Notes under the pieces: generated by a model | Database searches by the model: none | What the model saw: the letters and a program-made list of their open reading frames with translations, nothing else | What the model was told of the DNA's origin: nothing | Source: a virus | DNA: 26,160 bases | Reading direction: 5' to 3' (one strand) | IMG/VR virus record: IMGVR_UViG_3300042691_020305 | Location: 1 to 26,160 of that record | Part shown: positions 15,285 through 23,787 of the stretch, piece by piece | How the letters are laid out: the number at the start of each line of letters is the position of its first letter | How positions within the stretch are numbered: the stretch's first letter is position 1 | Translations under genes and position numbers: made by a program

Positions 15285-17339
15285 ATGCCAAAAATATTTA
15301 GTAATATTGCAAAAAGTGAACAAGGATTACAAAATATATATAATAAATCTACTATAAATGAAAATAGTTCAACATTGATTGTTATACGAGATTTGGCAAA
15401 ACCGAATACCGCATTGGATGTTAATATCGCATCAACGGGAATTCGACGTATAGAACCCATGTATAATTTATACAGTAATAAGCAATCATTGTACACACAG
15501 GCAATACTTAAGTTTCCGGGGAATGGATTAAATACTGCAACAGAGATATTAAAAAAAGGGCGACTGATAGACAGTACTTTGTACGACAGATTTAGCTCTA
15601 CAAATTGGTACATGCAAGAATATTTGGGAGTTTTACCAAATAACGGAACATTAATTGAAATAAAACCGTATAGTACTGATGTAGCTGACGAAAGTACTAT
15701 GTTGCAAGATTCACGTAAATTACCTATTGTTTCTGGTCCACGTGATGAAAAACGTATGTTTAAATTGTTGGCAAATTTTGACGGCGTAAAATTTTTATTA
15801 CAACAACAGTTATTACAATCTGCAAACACATTTAAACAATCACGTAGATATAATCCGTTGTCGGTATCGTTGGCCGTATCAAATTACGCACGTGCAAGTT
15901 TGACAAATCCATTGGAACGAGTAAATCGGATGTTATCTACTGACATGTTACCAAGTAACGCATCCGTACCAAATATGCGAATGTTATCGGAAATTTCGGG
16001 AAGATTACAACAAGAAACTGTTTTAACTAAGCAAGCACAATTCAAGTCAATATATATTGGCGGTCAGCAAGGTGGTAGTAATCGTAATACATTTCTTGGG
16101 CAAGTAGTAGGTACGGTGGTAAATAGATTGGCACAGAATATATTGAATAGAACAAACATAACAATTTTTGGTAGACGTGTTAATTTAGGACAATTGGGTA
16201 GACAGATTAATCAGATTGCACAAACTGCACAATCAATTATACGTGGTATTGACAATCGAAACCCTACATTGGAAAAAGATCAGACCGCATACGATGCAAT
16301 GTACGATGCGGAAGTATGGCCATTGGTTAAAGAACAAGATGGTGTGCAAAATTTTCATAGAAGAAAACAAAATTATATAAAACGAGCACAGCAATCCGTA
16401 GATAGTGCTAAATTACAAGGTAAATTACACAATAACTTTTTTACAAAACCTTATCCGAGTATAGAAGAAGATTACAGAGGGTCTACCACATATACAGATG
16501 ACACAAGAACGGAAGTAGGATTGGTAAACGGTATTACCAGTGGTAAATACATGAAAGATCCTATGAATTATAATCGTTCGAGAAAAGCAGTCAGTGTAGC
16601 AAGTGAATTAGATAATTTACACGGTGATGTAGATTTTATTAAATTTAAAATTATAGTTCCTACCGTATATGATTTGGGTATAAGTTTTCGTGCATTTATT
16701 CAAGATTTGAAACATTCATCAAAGGGTGATTACGAAGAACAACGATATGTGGGTAGACCTGAACGATTTATTGTGTATAAGGGGATGAATAGATCTACTA
16801 CCTTTACATTATATCTAGTGGCATTTTCCAAAGAAGAATTGTCTGCTGTGTGGACTCGTGCAAACGTATTGAACAAACTTGTATATCCAATCGACAATGC
16901 GGGTGGATACATGATACCACCAATTATAAAACTTACACTCGGTGATATATTTCAAGACCAACCTGGATACGTCACAGACGTGAATATGGATTTTGCAGAC
17001 ATGCCGTGGGATATTGATTTAGAACTAACACAAGTAATCAAAGTAAATATCACATTTAATATCATAGAAAAGAATTTAATTACACAAAGTCAATTGGGTA
17101 ATGCAAAGAATGGATTGGAATTGTTCGCAAATACAATGTTAGCTGCTGGACAATTGGACATCGATTCTATCAATACTAGTTTTGATGGATTGAATTTACC
17201 ACAAATTAATTTAAATCCTACGGTAGATCCATTGAGTCCTGAATTATTACGAAGAGATTTGCAAGAAACGGGAAGAAGTTTTGCGTATAGAATGTCGAAT
17301 CAAATGATAGACGAAGTTATAAAACGTAATAATCGATAG
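15285..17339 (+). CDS. Baseplate tail-tube cap/initiator, gp48/gp54-like
   Basis: The C-terminal ~270 residues of this 684-residue protein match T4-superfamily tail-tube initiator proteins: DVDFIKFKIIVPTVYDLGISFRAFIQDL, then a YVGRPERFIVYKGMNRSTTFTLYL segment, YPIDNAGGYMIPP and GDIFQDQPGYV followed by MPWDIDLE. These resemble gp48/gp54, which cap the baseplate and start tube polymerisation. The protein is nearly twice the length of T4 gp48 (about 364 residues). The additional N-terminal ~400 residues are rich in Asn/Gln/Leu and may add hub or wedge contacts. Its position right after the tape measure equals that of T4 gene 48. Whether it corresponds to gp48 or gp54 cannot be decided here. Confidence 0.7.
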   Translation: MPKIFSNIAKSEQGLQNIYNKSTINENSSTLIVIRDLAKPNTALDVNIASTGIRRIEPMYNLYSNKQSLYTQAILKFPGNGLNTATEILKKGRLIDSTLYDRFSSTNWYMQEYLGVLPNNGTLIEIKPYSTDVADESTMLQDSRKLPIVSGPRDEKRMFKLLANFDGVKFLLQQQLLQSANTFKQSRRYNPLSVSLAVSNYARASLTNPLERVNRMLSTDMLPSNASVPNMRMLSEISGRLQQETVLTKQAQFKSIYIGGQQGGSNRNTFLGQVVGTVVNRLAQNILNRTNITIFGRRVNLGQLGRQINQIAQTAQSIIRGIDNRNPTLEKDQTAYDAMYDAEVWPLVKEQDGVQNFHRRKQNYIKRAQQSVDSAKLQGKLHNNFFTKPYPSIEEDYRGSTTYTDDTRTEVGLVNGITSGKYMKDPMNYNRSRKAVSVASELDNLHGDVDFIKFKIIVPTVYDLGISFRAFIQDLKHSSKGDYEEQRYVGRPERFIVYKGMNRSTTFTLYLVAFSKEELSAVWTRANVLNKLVYPIDNAGGYMIPPIIKLTLGDIFQDQPGYVTDVNMDFADMPWDIDLELTQVIKVNITFNIIEKNLITQSQLGNAKNGLELFANTMLAAGQLDIDSINTSFDGLNLPQINLNPTVDPLSPELLRRDLQETGRSFAYRMSNQMIDEVIKRNNR

Positions 17340-17367
17340 TATATTTTATTAATAAAGGATATCATAT

Positions 17368-17637
17368 ATGATTGCAAAGTATATAAATACATTAAGAATT
17401 GAAAAAACTGATGAGGGGAAACCGTACTATACTACAGTGCTACCTACAGAAATACCACAAGATGCATTTGAGTATTCTATCGTAACACGTGGTATTGACC
17501 GTTTCGACAATATTGCGGCAAGATATTATAAAGATGCTACGAAGTGGTGGATTATTGCGAAAGCAAACAATATGGTAGACGGATCATTGATTATACCACC
17601 AGGTACACGAATCATCATACCGTCTGCAGGATTGTAA
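17368..17637 (+). CDS. LysM-type baseplate protein (gp53/gpX-like)
   Basis: This 89-residue protein ends in a LysM-like module: RFDNIAARYYKDATKWWIIAKANNM followed by IPPGTRIIIP. The pattern (IA..YY.D...WW.IA..NN, then IPPG..I.IP) is typical of small phage tail proteins, such as P2 gpX, and of the C-terminal domain of T4 baseplate wedge protein gp53. LysM folds in tails usually bind neighbouring hub or wedge proteins. AAAGGA about 12 bases upstream of the ATG serves as ribosome-binding site. The next gene begins two bases after its stop. The LysM call is firm; assignment to gp53 rather than another LysM tail protein is tentative. Confidence 0.78.
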   Translation: MIAKYINTLRIEKTDEGKPYYTTVLPTEIPQDAFEYSIVTRGIDRFDNIAARYYKDATKWWIIAKANNMVDGSLIIPPGTRIIIPSAGL

Positions 17638-17639
17638 GC

Positions 17640-20246
17640 ATGCCAAGATCTCCATTTGAAGGATTTAATGTTTTTGATTATACTTCGCAAAATAGCTTAC
17701 AACAAAAATTACGAGAAAGATCTTTATCAGATAATCTCGTAGAAATTAGAACACCCTTTATACGATACACCACTTCGGTAGAATTTCCAACATCAAAGTG
17801 GCATGCAGAACTAGAAAAATACACACAATCGGAAGGTGGTATTACTGGTATAGCCGAAGCATATGAATATTTAAATCCCCTAAATTTGGGAAGGTATGCT
17901 GGAGGTAAATATTTTACATTGGGTGTACATGGATGGGATAATTCCATGAGTAACGATGATATGTATGGAACTCAAGCAAACAATGGATTAATTGTTGGAA
18001 CCACCTATAAAGATGGACAACAAATTTTAGTACGAACAAATGAGCAAAGTGAAATACCGGTGGATTTCAATCAACCTAATATGAAGACATTAGGTGACAA
18101 ATTTGCTAGTCCAATATCATATCCTCCTCCTGGTATCGAATCTGCAACAGTAGAACGTTTGCGAAATGGTAACGTACTAAAATTTACAGTCAACGCAGTA
18201 TGTTATACACGACAACAGTTAGATATGTTGGACATGTTAGCATTTTCTCCTGGTATGACGTGTATATTGGAATGGGGTAACACCATCTCAAATCCAGCAG
18301 GAACTTATAACGGTTTACAAAAAGATAAAGTTCTCAATTTCAGAAATACAGAAAGTATAACTGATGAATTATTATTTTTACTTGAACTCACTGCCGGAGG
18401 AATTACACTACCAGAAAAACAAGTACGATTACAGAATGGTAATACGGTGTTGGGGTCTAGATCTTATGTTATTGAAAAATGGTGTAAACCCAACAATTAC
18501 AATTATGATTTTGCTGTTGCTACGGTGGGAAATGTAAAAACAGAATTGATTGATAACAAATATAAGGTCACACTTACATGTTATGGTGTGGCGGACAATA
18601 TTATGTATATTTCTGCGTACGCGACAAACAATCCACAATCCGATAAGCAGACAAACGGTAATGATTTAACATACGTAACATCGGTTCGAGAATATTTTTC
18701 ACCGAGATCTAAATTTTCTGTATTATTATCTGATATGGTTGAAAAAGATCCAGAAATTGTAAAATTTGAAGAAAGCGACAACCAAAGTAAAAAAGCAGGT
18801 GTAGGTGCGGCAGAATCATCAGGAACACCAATAAATGATTTGGGACAAGAAAACACATATTACATAACATTAAACAAGTTTATTAATTTTTTCTTGAATG
18901 ATACTACAAACGGAATATTGAAGATAATAAATGATTCGGTGACAATTACTGGTAATCGTGGTAGCGCTGGTAAGATTAAACAATTATTGTCACAACTGAA
19001 AGATCCTGTTGATGGTATTCCTATAAAGGTAGGATATAACGAAGTTTTAAGATCTACCGACCCATCTGTTATGTTAATTTATAATTGGAATGCGATGAAG
19101 AGTAATACACTATCACCGCAAGTAGCAGCAAACTATCAGAGTTTCCTTGGAGTCAAACCCAGTGATGCAACAGTACCATCACAAGCTTTGGCTAGATTAG
19201 CTGCAAGTAAATTAACACAGATTGATGAACAAGGAAATGAAAAAACTGATGGAAACCCATCAGGTATTGCAACTACTACTTCGGGTATTTGGTTGAATAG
19301 TAAATTCATACAAGAAGTATTTTTGAGTTCACGAACGATATTTGAAGCAATCGAAGCAATGTTACTTAAAATAAATGCAGCAACGGAAGGTTACTGGGAT
19401 TTGAAACTAATATATGATGAAGAAAATGACGTATTTAGAATATATGATGATAATTTAAAAGAGTTACCAACAAAAGATAGTCAAATTTATGTTTTTAATA
19501 AAAAATTACCAGCAAAAACACAACCAAGTCAAGTAATTGGTCCTGAAGTTTTGAGTGTAAAAATAAATACAGATTATTCAAAGTTGGTATTTTCGCAACT
19601 GGCTATTTCTGGATTAAATTCATCCACCGGTCTTGCCGATACCCGTGATTTAAAATTTGCAAGAAATCCATTGTCGGGGCCAAGACTTTTTGATTTACTG
19701 AAAAAAGAAAATCCAATAGAAAGTAAAGGTAATACTCCGGAGACAAAATTACCTAGTGATATATCAAATGTGGATGAATTTGTTAAATCAGCACTAAAAG
19801 ATTCTTTGTATAATGATATTAGACCAAGTATCACAGAACAATTAAAATCTATACAATTTTCTAAATTACCACCAACAACCAGACAAACTCTTAGTGCTAT
19901 ACTATCATCCAAACAATGTTTGACAGAAACTGCAGCGAAAAATTATGCGGCATCTATAAATTCAGATAAATTAACCATCAGTCAAATTAATGGTATTAAA
20001 TTTATTTTACAAGAACGTGCAATAGCTATAGTAAAAGCAGAAAAAAGAAAAGAACGTGCCGCGTTTGAATTGGGTGGAGCCGATATACGATTAGTTCCTG
20101 GTGAAAATGCTGCAAACGCAGTAAATAATGTTTTAAAAAATATAGACAAGAGCGCTTCGGATTTAATAAATACTATAAAACAGAAAGCAAATGCTACAGA
20201 AAATAAACCACCACAATTGAGTGGATTTATAAGAAGAGGGCCGTAA
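17640..20246 (+). CDS. Large baseplate/hub structural protein
   Basis: The start at 17640 (MPRSPFEGFNVFDY) is chosen because it follows the LysM gene stop by two bases; a longer in-frame start at 17544 would overlap that gene. The product is 868 residues. The first ~350 residues are beta-rich with segments such as IESATVERLRNGNVLKFTV and SPGMTCILEWGN, which I associate with hub-type structural proteins of T4-like marine phages. The rest is mixed, ending in a charged helical region (KAEKRKERAAFELGG) and a flexible tail. No enzymatic motif is seen. It lies among tube-cap, LysM and hub genes. It probably replaces gp27-type hub function, but exact equivalence is unknown. The next gene is in the same frame, separated only by TAA and one codon. 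Confidence 0.68.
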   Translation: MPRSPFEGFNVFDYTSQNSLQQKLRERSLSDNLVEIRTPFIRYTTSVEFPTSKWHAELEKYTQSEGGITGIAEAYEYLNPLNLGRYAGGKYFTLGVHGWDNSMSNDDMYGTQANNGLIVGTTYKDGQQILVRTNEQSEIPVDFNQPNMKTLGDKFASPISYPPPGIESATVERLRNGNVLKFTVNAVCYTRQQLDMLDMLAFSPGMTCILEWGNTISNPAGTYNGLQKDKVLNFRNTESITDELLFLLELTAGGITLPEKQVRLQNGNTVLGSRSYVIEKWCKPNNYNYDFAVATVGNVKTELIDNKYKVTLTCYGVADNIMYISAYATNNPQSDKQTNGNDLTYVTSVREYFSPRSKFSVLLSDMVEKDPEIVKFEESDNQSKKAGVGAAESSGTPINDLGQENTYYITLNKFINFFLNDTTNGILKIINDSVTITGNRGSAGKIKQLLSQLKDPVDGIPIKVGYNEVLRSTDPSVMLIYNWNAMKSNTLSPQVAANYQSFLGVKPSDATVPSQALARLAASKLTQIDEQGNEKTDGNPSGIATTTSGIWLNSKFIQEVFLSSRTIFEAIEAMLLKINAATEGYWDLKLIYDEENDVFRIYDDNLKELPTKDSQIYVFNKKLPAKTQPSQVIGPEVLSVKINTDYSKLVFSQLAISGLNSSTGLADTRDLKFARNPLSGPRLFDLLKKENPIESKGNTPETKLPSDISNVDEFVKSALKDSLYNDIRPSITEQLKSIQFSKLPPTTRQTLSAILSSKQCLTETAAKNYAASINSDKLTISQINGIKFILQERAIAIVKAEKRKERAAFELGGADIRLVPGENAANAVNNVLKNIDKSASDLINTIKQKANATENKPPQLSGFIRRGP

Positions 20247-20249
20247 GTC

Positions 20250-21497
20250 ATGCCAACCAGACTAACAGAATTAACAGTAGGACGTATACTTGAATTACAA
20301 AGAGGTGGATTTATTGGCGCGGTTGGGAAATACCAAGCAGTATCTACCACATTTAAATCATGGGTTACGAGTAAGAATATACCAACAACAGCAATATTCG
20401 ATGCAAAATTACAAGAACAACTAGGTGATTGGTTAATTATAGAAAAACGTCAATTAGTAGCTGATTATGTAAATAAAAAAATTAATGCTGACAAAATATA
20501 TGATGCACAAATTGCTTTAGCTAAAGAATTTGCTTCCATTCCTGTACCAGTTCGTATGACACGACCACCGGGTGCTGGTGGAAGGTCTGATCCAGGAGGA
20601 GTGGTTGAACGTGGACAATCATACTACCAAGGATTTAATGGTAATAGAGCTATACTTTCTCCGGAAAGTGTTGAAGAAGCATTACGTACAGCACGAGCTA
20701 CTGGAAATTTTAATGGATTAAAGAATTTTATAGCAAAAGGAGAAGGTAATTATGATTCTGTAGCAGGGATGATTATTGGATCTCCCAAGTATCTCGCAGC
20801 AATCGCGGGGTCAACAAATGTTGCGGTCACTCCTCCAACAACAACTACACAATCGAACATACCGGCAGCACAAACAGAAAAAACGTTATACATACAAAAA
20901 AATTATAGAGATCCTTTTATAAAAGAAGGATTAGTTAAATCATTAGAAAAAGCACAACAGTATTTTCCAGCAAATCCGTTGACTGATCAATCTATAAACG
21001 GAGAATGTTTACTATTGAGTGATTTAACCTCTGTACAAAATAAACAGACAGATAAAGTGAAAGGGGTTTTGGAAAATAAATTGGCAGCATTCAAACCAGG
21101 ATCTAAATCCGTACTTGTCGGATCTGCATTATTCGAAATGTTTCCAGATGATATGCGAAACAAAATGTCGCAGAATGCAGAAACGGATGGAGTCAATCCA
21201 AATTATACGCATGCGTGGAGAGCACCAGGAAAAATTTCAGTTACGGCAGACATTATGATACCTGGTATGTCTGGATTTAAAATTGGACAAATATTTTGGG
21301 TTGATAGAATTTCCGAAATATATAAGCAATTTGGTGCATTTCAATTGTTTGGATTGACGGAAAATATCAATGTTAGTACTGGGTGGACCACCTCGTTACG
21401 CGCACGATTTAATGTATTACCTCGTCGATATATTAAATATTTAAAAGAAACAGTCGCTGATGGAAATACTTCTATAACACCAACTAGTGGAACATAA
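20250..21497 (+). CDS. Hub/spike-type baseplate protein with muramidase-like module
   Basis: Residues 4-100 of this 415-residue protein resemble part of a phage muramidase/transglycosylase domain: LTELTVGRILELQ, GAVGKYQAVSTTF and FDAKLQEQLGDWLI. In the families I recall, a GEG-Y-S motif with the catalytic Glu lies before this part. Here a similar KGEGNYDS is at 163-170, after it. A Thr/Pro linker follows (191-205). The C-terminal ~190 residues include DIMIPGMSGFKIGQIFWVDRI, FQLFGLTENINVSTGWTTSLRARF, typical of hub proteins that hold spike or tube rings. The likely role is a baseplate hub with cell-wall-degrading activity, like T4 gp5. Enzymatic competence is uncertain because of the altered order. 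AGAGGG about 11 bases upstream can serve as ribosome-binding site. Confidence 0.65.
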   Translation: MPTRLTELTVGRILELQRGGFIGAVGKYQAVSTTFKSWVTSKNIPTTAIFDAKLQEQLGDWLIIEKRQLVADYVNKKINADKIYDAQIALAKEFASIPVPVRMTRPPGAGGRSDPGGVVERGQSYYQGFNGNRAILSPESVEEALRTARATGNFNGLKNFIAKGEGNYDSVAGMIIGSPKYLAAIAGSTNVAVTPPTTTTQSNIPAAQTEKTLYIQKNYRDPFIKEGLVKSLEKAQQYFPANPLTDQSINGECLLLSDLTSVQNKQTDKVKGVLENKLAAFKPGSKSVLVGSALFEMFPDDMRNKMSQNAETDGVNPNYTHAWRAPGKISVTADIMIPGMSGFKIGQIFWVDRISEIYKQFGAFQLFGLTENINVSTGWTTSLRARFNVLPRRYIKYLKETVADGNTSITPTSGT

Positions 21498-21499
21498 TT

Positions 21500-21916
21500 A
21501 TGGCAGATACAATACCGTTTGACATATACAATAAAACTGGTGATGTTTTTGCAAAACGAAGAATGTTATTTACACTAAAAACGACAAAAACTATACCAAC
21601 CGACGATGATAAAAGTGTAGGAATTGTTACTAGATATTTTGCAAAGTATACTGCAAAACGTATCGGGGAAATATATGAAATCTCCGAACAAGATTATACA
21701 TTAATAGAAGATAACGCATTGTTCAGAAAGACAAAAATTGATTGGATAATAAAAGGTAGATTACATGATAGTGTCTTGACTTTGGTTGACGGTACGTCTA
21801 TATTAATTAAAGGTGTGATAAGTCAAAACCAAGAACTTTCTGCAATAGCAAATGATGAAGTACCAGGATTAATACAACATTTACAAGATCATATGGAATA
21901 TTGGATTGGTGAATAA
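21500..21916 (+). CDS. Hypothetical protein, probable tail/baseplate-associated
   Basis: The 138-residue protein (MADTIPFDIYNKTGD...) has mixed alpha/beta content with Tyr/Lys-rich strands (KRRMLFTLKTT, ITRYFAKYTAK-type region, IDWIIKGRL) and an acidic C-terminal helix ending MEYWIGE. I recognise no motif or family. It follows the hub protein by two bases and its TAA overlaps the ATG of the polymerase-like gene (TAATG), so it is co-translated with one or both. Placement at the end of the baseplate block makes a structural or assembly role more likely than a replication role. Confidence 0.65.
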   Translation: MADTIPFDIYNKTGDVFAKRRMLFTLKTTKTIPTDDDKSVGIVTRYFAKYTAKRIGEIYEISEQDYTLIEDNALFRKTKIDWIIKGRLHDSVLTLVDGTSILIKGVISQNQELSAIANDEVPGLIQHLQDHMEYWIGE

Positions 21917-23226
21917 TGGTTATAGAATCGGTTACTGACATTCAGAGAATAAAAAATAAACTGGAGAATGAAGTAGCATATGCGGTACCTATATTCGCAG
22001 ACCAACATCTTCATTCGGTATATAACCAGTTGTCTTCACTGCATATTTTATTTGATGATAACGAATACGTATGTATACCGATAAATCATCCGGATGGTAG
22101 TAAAATAGATATTGATATTTCCAACGCATATAAAATTGTAACTCTTTATAAAAAAGAAATATTACACGCATATCCATCTATAAATCAGTATAATGTTTAT
22201 GATATAGCATCACATTTACATTTGAAAAGTGATAAAGTACCTGAAGTACGTGAGTACTATACCCCATATATCCAACGATCTTTACAACAATTTCAATTTA
22301 GAAATTTACATTTAACTGTTCCATTGGTAGTGTGGATGGAATATGCACATAATTTATTGGGATATATACGTGATAAATATAAAACTGATACACCTTCTGG
22401 ATTCGACTTCGTAAATAATACAATAATACCTACGTTGACCACTATAGAACAATCAGGGTTATATGTCGATGTGGATTTACTGAAAAAGTATTTTCAAAAT
22501 TCTTTACGATACGTAAACAATAATCTAATATATACAGGATATAATCCATACACGTCCACTGGTCGTCCGAGTAATAAGTTTGGTGGGGTTAATTTCGCAG
22601 CATTGAATAAAACAACAGGAATTCGTGAAGTATTTACCAGTAGATATGGTGATGATGGGTTACTTATTCAATTGGATTATGAAGCATTCCATTTACGATT
22701 GGTTGCAAACCAATTAAAGTACACTTTACCTGAAACATCGGTACATAAGTATTTGGCAGAACAGTACTATAATACCCCGAATATTACGGATGAGCAGTAT
22801 GAAGCATCCAAAGCACGGACTTTTGCTATCATGTATGGTATGAATGAAGATGTGGGGAATGTGGAATTTTTTAAAAAGGTCCGTAAATACACGGAAGAAC
22901 TATGGGAAGTATATAGAGATACGGGGTATGTGGTGAGTAAAATGGGTAGAAAAATTATAATTGAAGATCCTTCACCAAACAAGGTATTCAATTATATGGT
23001 ACAATGTATGGAGACAGAAGAGGCATTAACCAGAGTATCTTCTGTATGCGAATTGCTAGAAAATAAATTAACAAAACCAATTTTATACACATATGACGCA
23101 TTGTTATTGGATTTACACAGGTCCGAGACGGCTCTATTACCAAGGATAAAATATTTAATGGAAACTGATGTATATCCTACCCGTATGTACAAGGGTAAAA
23201 ATTATAATGAATTAATTTTGGTGTAA
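21916..23226 (+). CDS. Family A DNA polymerase-like protein, short and apparently thumb-less
   Basis: In this 436-residue protein, residues 1-150 look like a degenerate 3'-5' exonuclease domain (HILFDDNEYVCIPINHPDG) without a clear DxE. TLTTIEQSGLYVDVDLL (173-189) matches the start of the family A polymerase module. Only ~25 residues separate it from STGRPSN (214-220), the equivalent of TGRLSS, so most of the thumb is missing. Motif A is LDYEAFHLR (253-261; D254), motif B KARTFAIMYG (299-308) and motif C YTYDALLLD (391-399; D394). Relative to E. coli Pol I, both catalytic Asp are kept but E710 is replaced by His, R754 by Tyr, H881 by Tyr and E883 by Ala. GYVVSKMGRKIII and NYMVQCMETEEA confirm family A. 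T4-like phages normally use a family B enzyme. It could be a specialised or regulatory polymerase. Confidence 0.75.
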   Translation: MVIESVTDIQRIKNKLENEVAYAVPIFADQHLHSVYNQLSSLHILFDDNEYVCIPINHPDGSKIDIDISNAYKIVTLYKKEILHAYPSINQYNVYDIASHLHLKSDKVPEVREYYTPYIQRSLQQFQFRNLHLTVPLVVWMEYAHNLLGYIRDKYKTDTPSGFDFVNNTIIPTLTTIEQSGLYVDVDLLKKYFQNSLRYVNNNLIYTGYNPYTSTGRPSNKFGGVNFAALNKTTGIREVFTSRYGDDGLLIQLDYEAFHLRLVANQLKYTLPETSVHKYLAEQYYNTPNITDEQYEASKARTFAIMYGMNEDVGNVEFFKKVRKYTEELWEVYRDTGYVVSKMGRKIIIEDPSPNKVFNYMVQCMETEEALTRVSSVCELLENKLTKPILYTYDALLLDLHRSETALLPRIKYLMETDVYPTRMYKGKNYNELILV

Positions 23227-23300
23227 ATACTAGTTTCTATTAATATTTGTATATTTATTAGGAGTTGTATATTAAGTTTTTTACTTCTAATGAGTTGCAT

Positions 23301-23702
23301 ATGAGTCAAGAAACGCAATTGTTGTGTACATTTTGTGCAAAAAAAGATATAGAAATAGTATTGAATGAGATAAAAAAAACATATAAATTAGCATTTAATT
23401 CTATTTATGTACTTGATAATGTTGATGATCAAAACCAAGTTATATTGACATATAATATAGAAGTTGGTCATAACACAAATACTCTGGCACTACCATCTAC
23501 CATATCAGTACACAGAAAAAAACAAACAAACACTATTTATACCATCAATGCTATTAATAAATTGATTGAAGAAAAAAATGATGGTATATTGGACAAATCT
23601 TTCAAAATAGATTGGTCGGATTTACAAAATATGGTGTTAGTTACCGCATATGGTCGTTTGAAAAAAGTTAATACTAAAATTTCTCATATTATTAATCTCT
23701 AA
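23301..23702 (+). CDS. Conserved phage hypothetical protein
   Basis: I prefer ATG at 23301 (MSQETQLLCTFCAKK), giving 133 residues. An in-frame TTG at 23265 is preceded by AGGAG with no spacer and adds an unconvincing 12-residue extension. Visible features are a CTFC pair near the N-terminus, an alternating alpha/beta start (EIVLNEIKKTYKLAFNSIYVLDN), a TYNIEVG strand and ISVHRKKQTNTIYTINAINKLIEE. From memory, similar short proteins occur near gp32/uvsX in T4-like cyanophages, but no function is known to me. It lies between the polymerase-like gene and the gp32 leader. A role in DNA replication is suggested by context only. Confidence 0.65.
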   Translation: MSQETQLLCTFCAKKDIEIVLNEIKKTYKLAFNSIYVLDNVDDQNQVILTYNIEVGHNTNTLALPSTISVHRKKQTNTIYTINAINKLIEEKNDGILDKSFKIDWSDLQNMVLVTAYGRLKKVNTKISHIINL

Positions 23703-23706
23703 ACGC

Positions 23707-23735
23707 TTGACAAATACAGGTGATCCTACTACCTT
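23707..23735 (+). promoter_or_regulatory. Possible promoter before the gp32-like gene
   Basis: A perfect TTGACA (23707-23712) begins five bases after the upstream stop; 17 bases later comes TACCTT (23730-23735), a weak -10. The phrase CTTGACAAATA is shared with the promoter-like site at 6614. AAACGCTTGA just upstream also resembles a T4 MotA box, but no good -10 lies at the expected distance. A separate TATAAA occurs at 23750-23755. Start-site choice decides whether the hairpin below would be transcribed. Confidence 0.3.
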
Positions 23736-23787
23736 AAAACGTAGGAGTTATAAACTCACTAAACTCTAAACACTAAGGAGACAAAGT
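23724..23787 (+). promoter_or_regulatory. Structured leader of the gp32-like mRNA, possible autoregulatory pseudoknot
   Basis: TCCTAC (23724-23729) pairs with GTAGGA (23741-23746), leaving an 11-base loop. The loop's CCTTA (23732-23736) is complementary to TAAGG (23774-23778), which overlaps the Shine-Dalgarno AAGGAG (23775-23780) before the ATG at 23788. A second hairpin, GAGTT-ATA-AACTC, lies at 23745-23757. Between it and the start is an unpaired A/C-rich tract with repeated CACTAA. T4 gene 32 represses its own translation through a leader pseudoknot and an unstructured tract, so a comparable control is plausible. The complementarity is visible; the function is inferred. Confidence 0.4.

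Noticed and set aside
17382-17390. TATAAATA on the + strand as a late promoter.
   Set aside because: It lies inside the coding start of the LysM gene, and other coding copies (for example near 7927) show that the octamer occurs by chance in this AT-rich sequence.
17544-17639. Upstream in-frame start for the large hub protein.
   Set aside because: It would overlap the LysM gene by about 90 bases; the ATG at 17640 follows that gene's stop directly.
23265-23300. TTG start giving a 12-residue longer version of the protein at 23301.
   Set aside because: The AGGAG is directly adjacent to the TTG with no spacing, and the added residues do not look like part of the domain.
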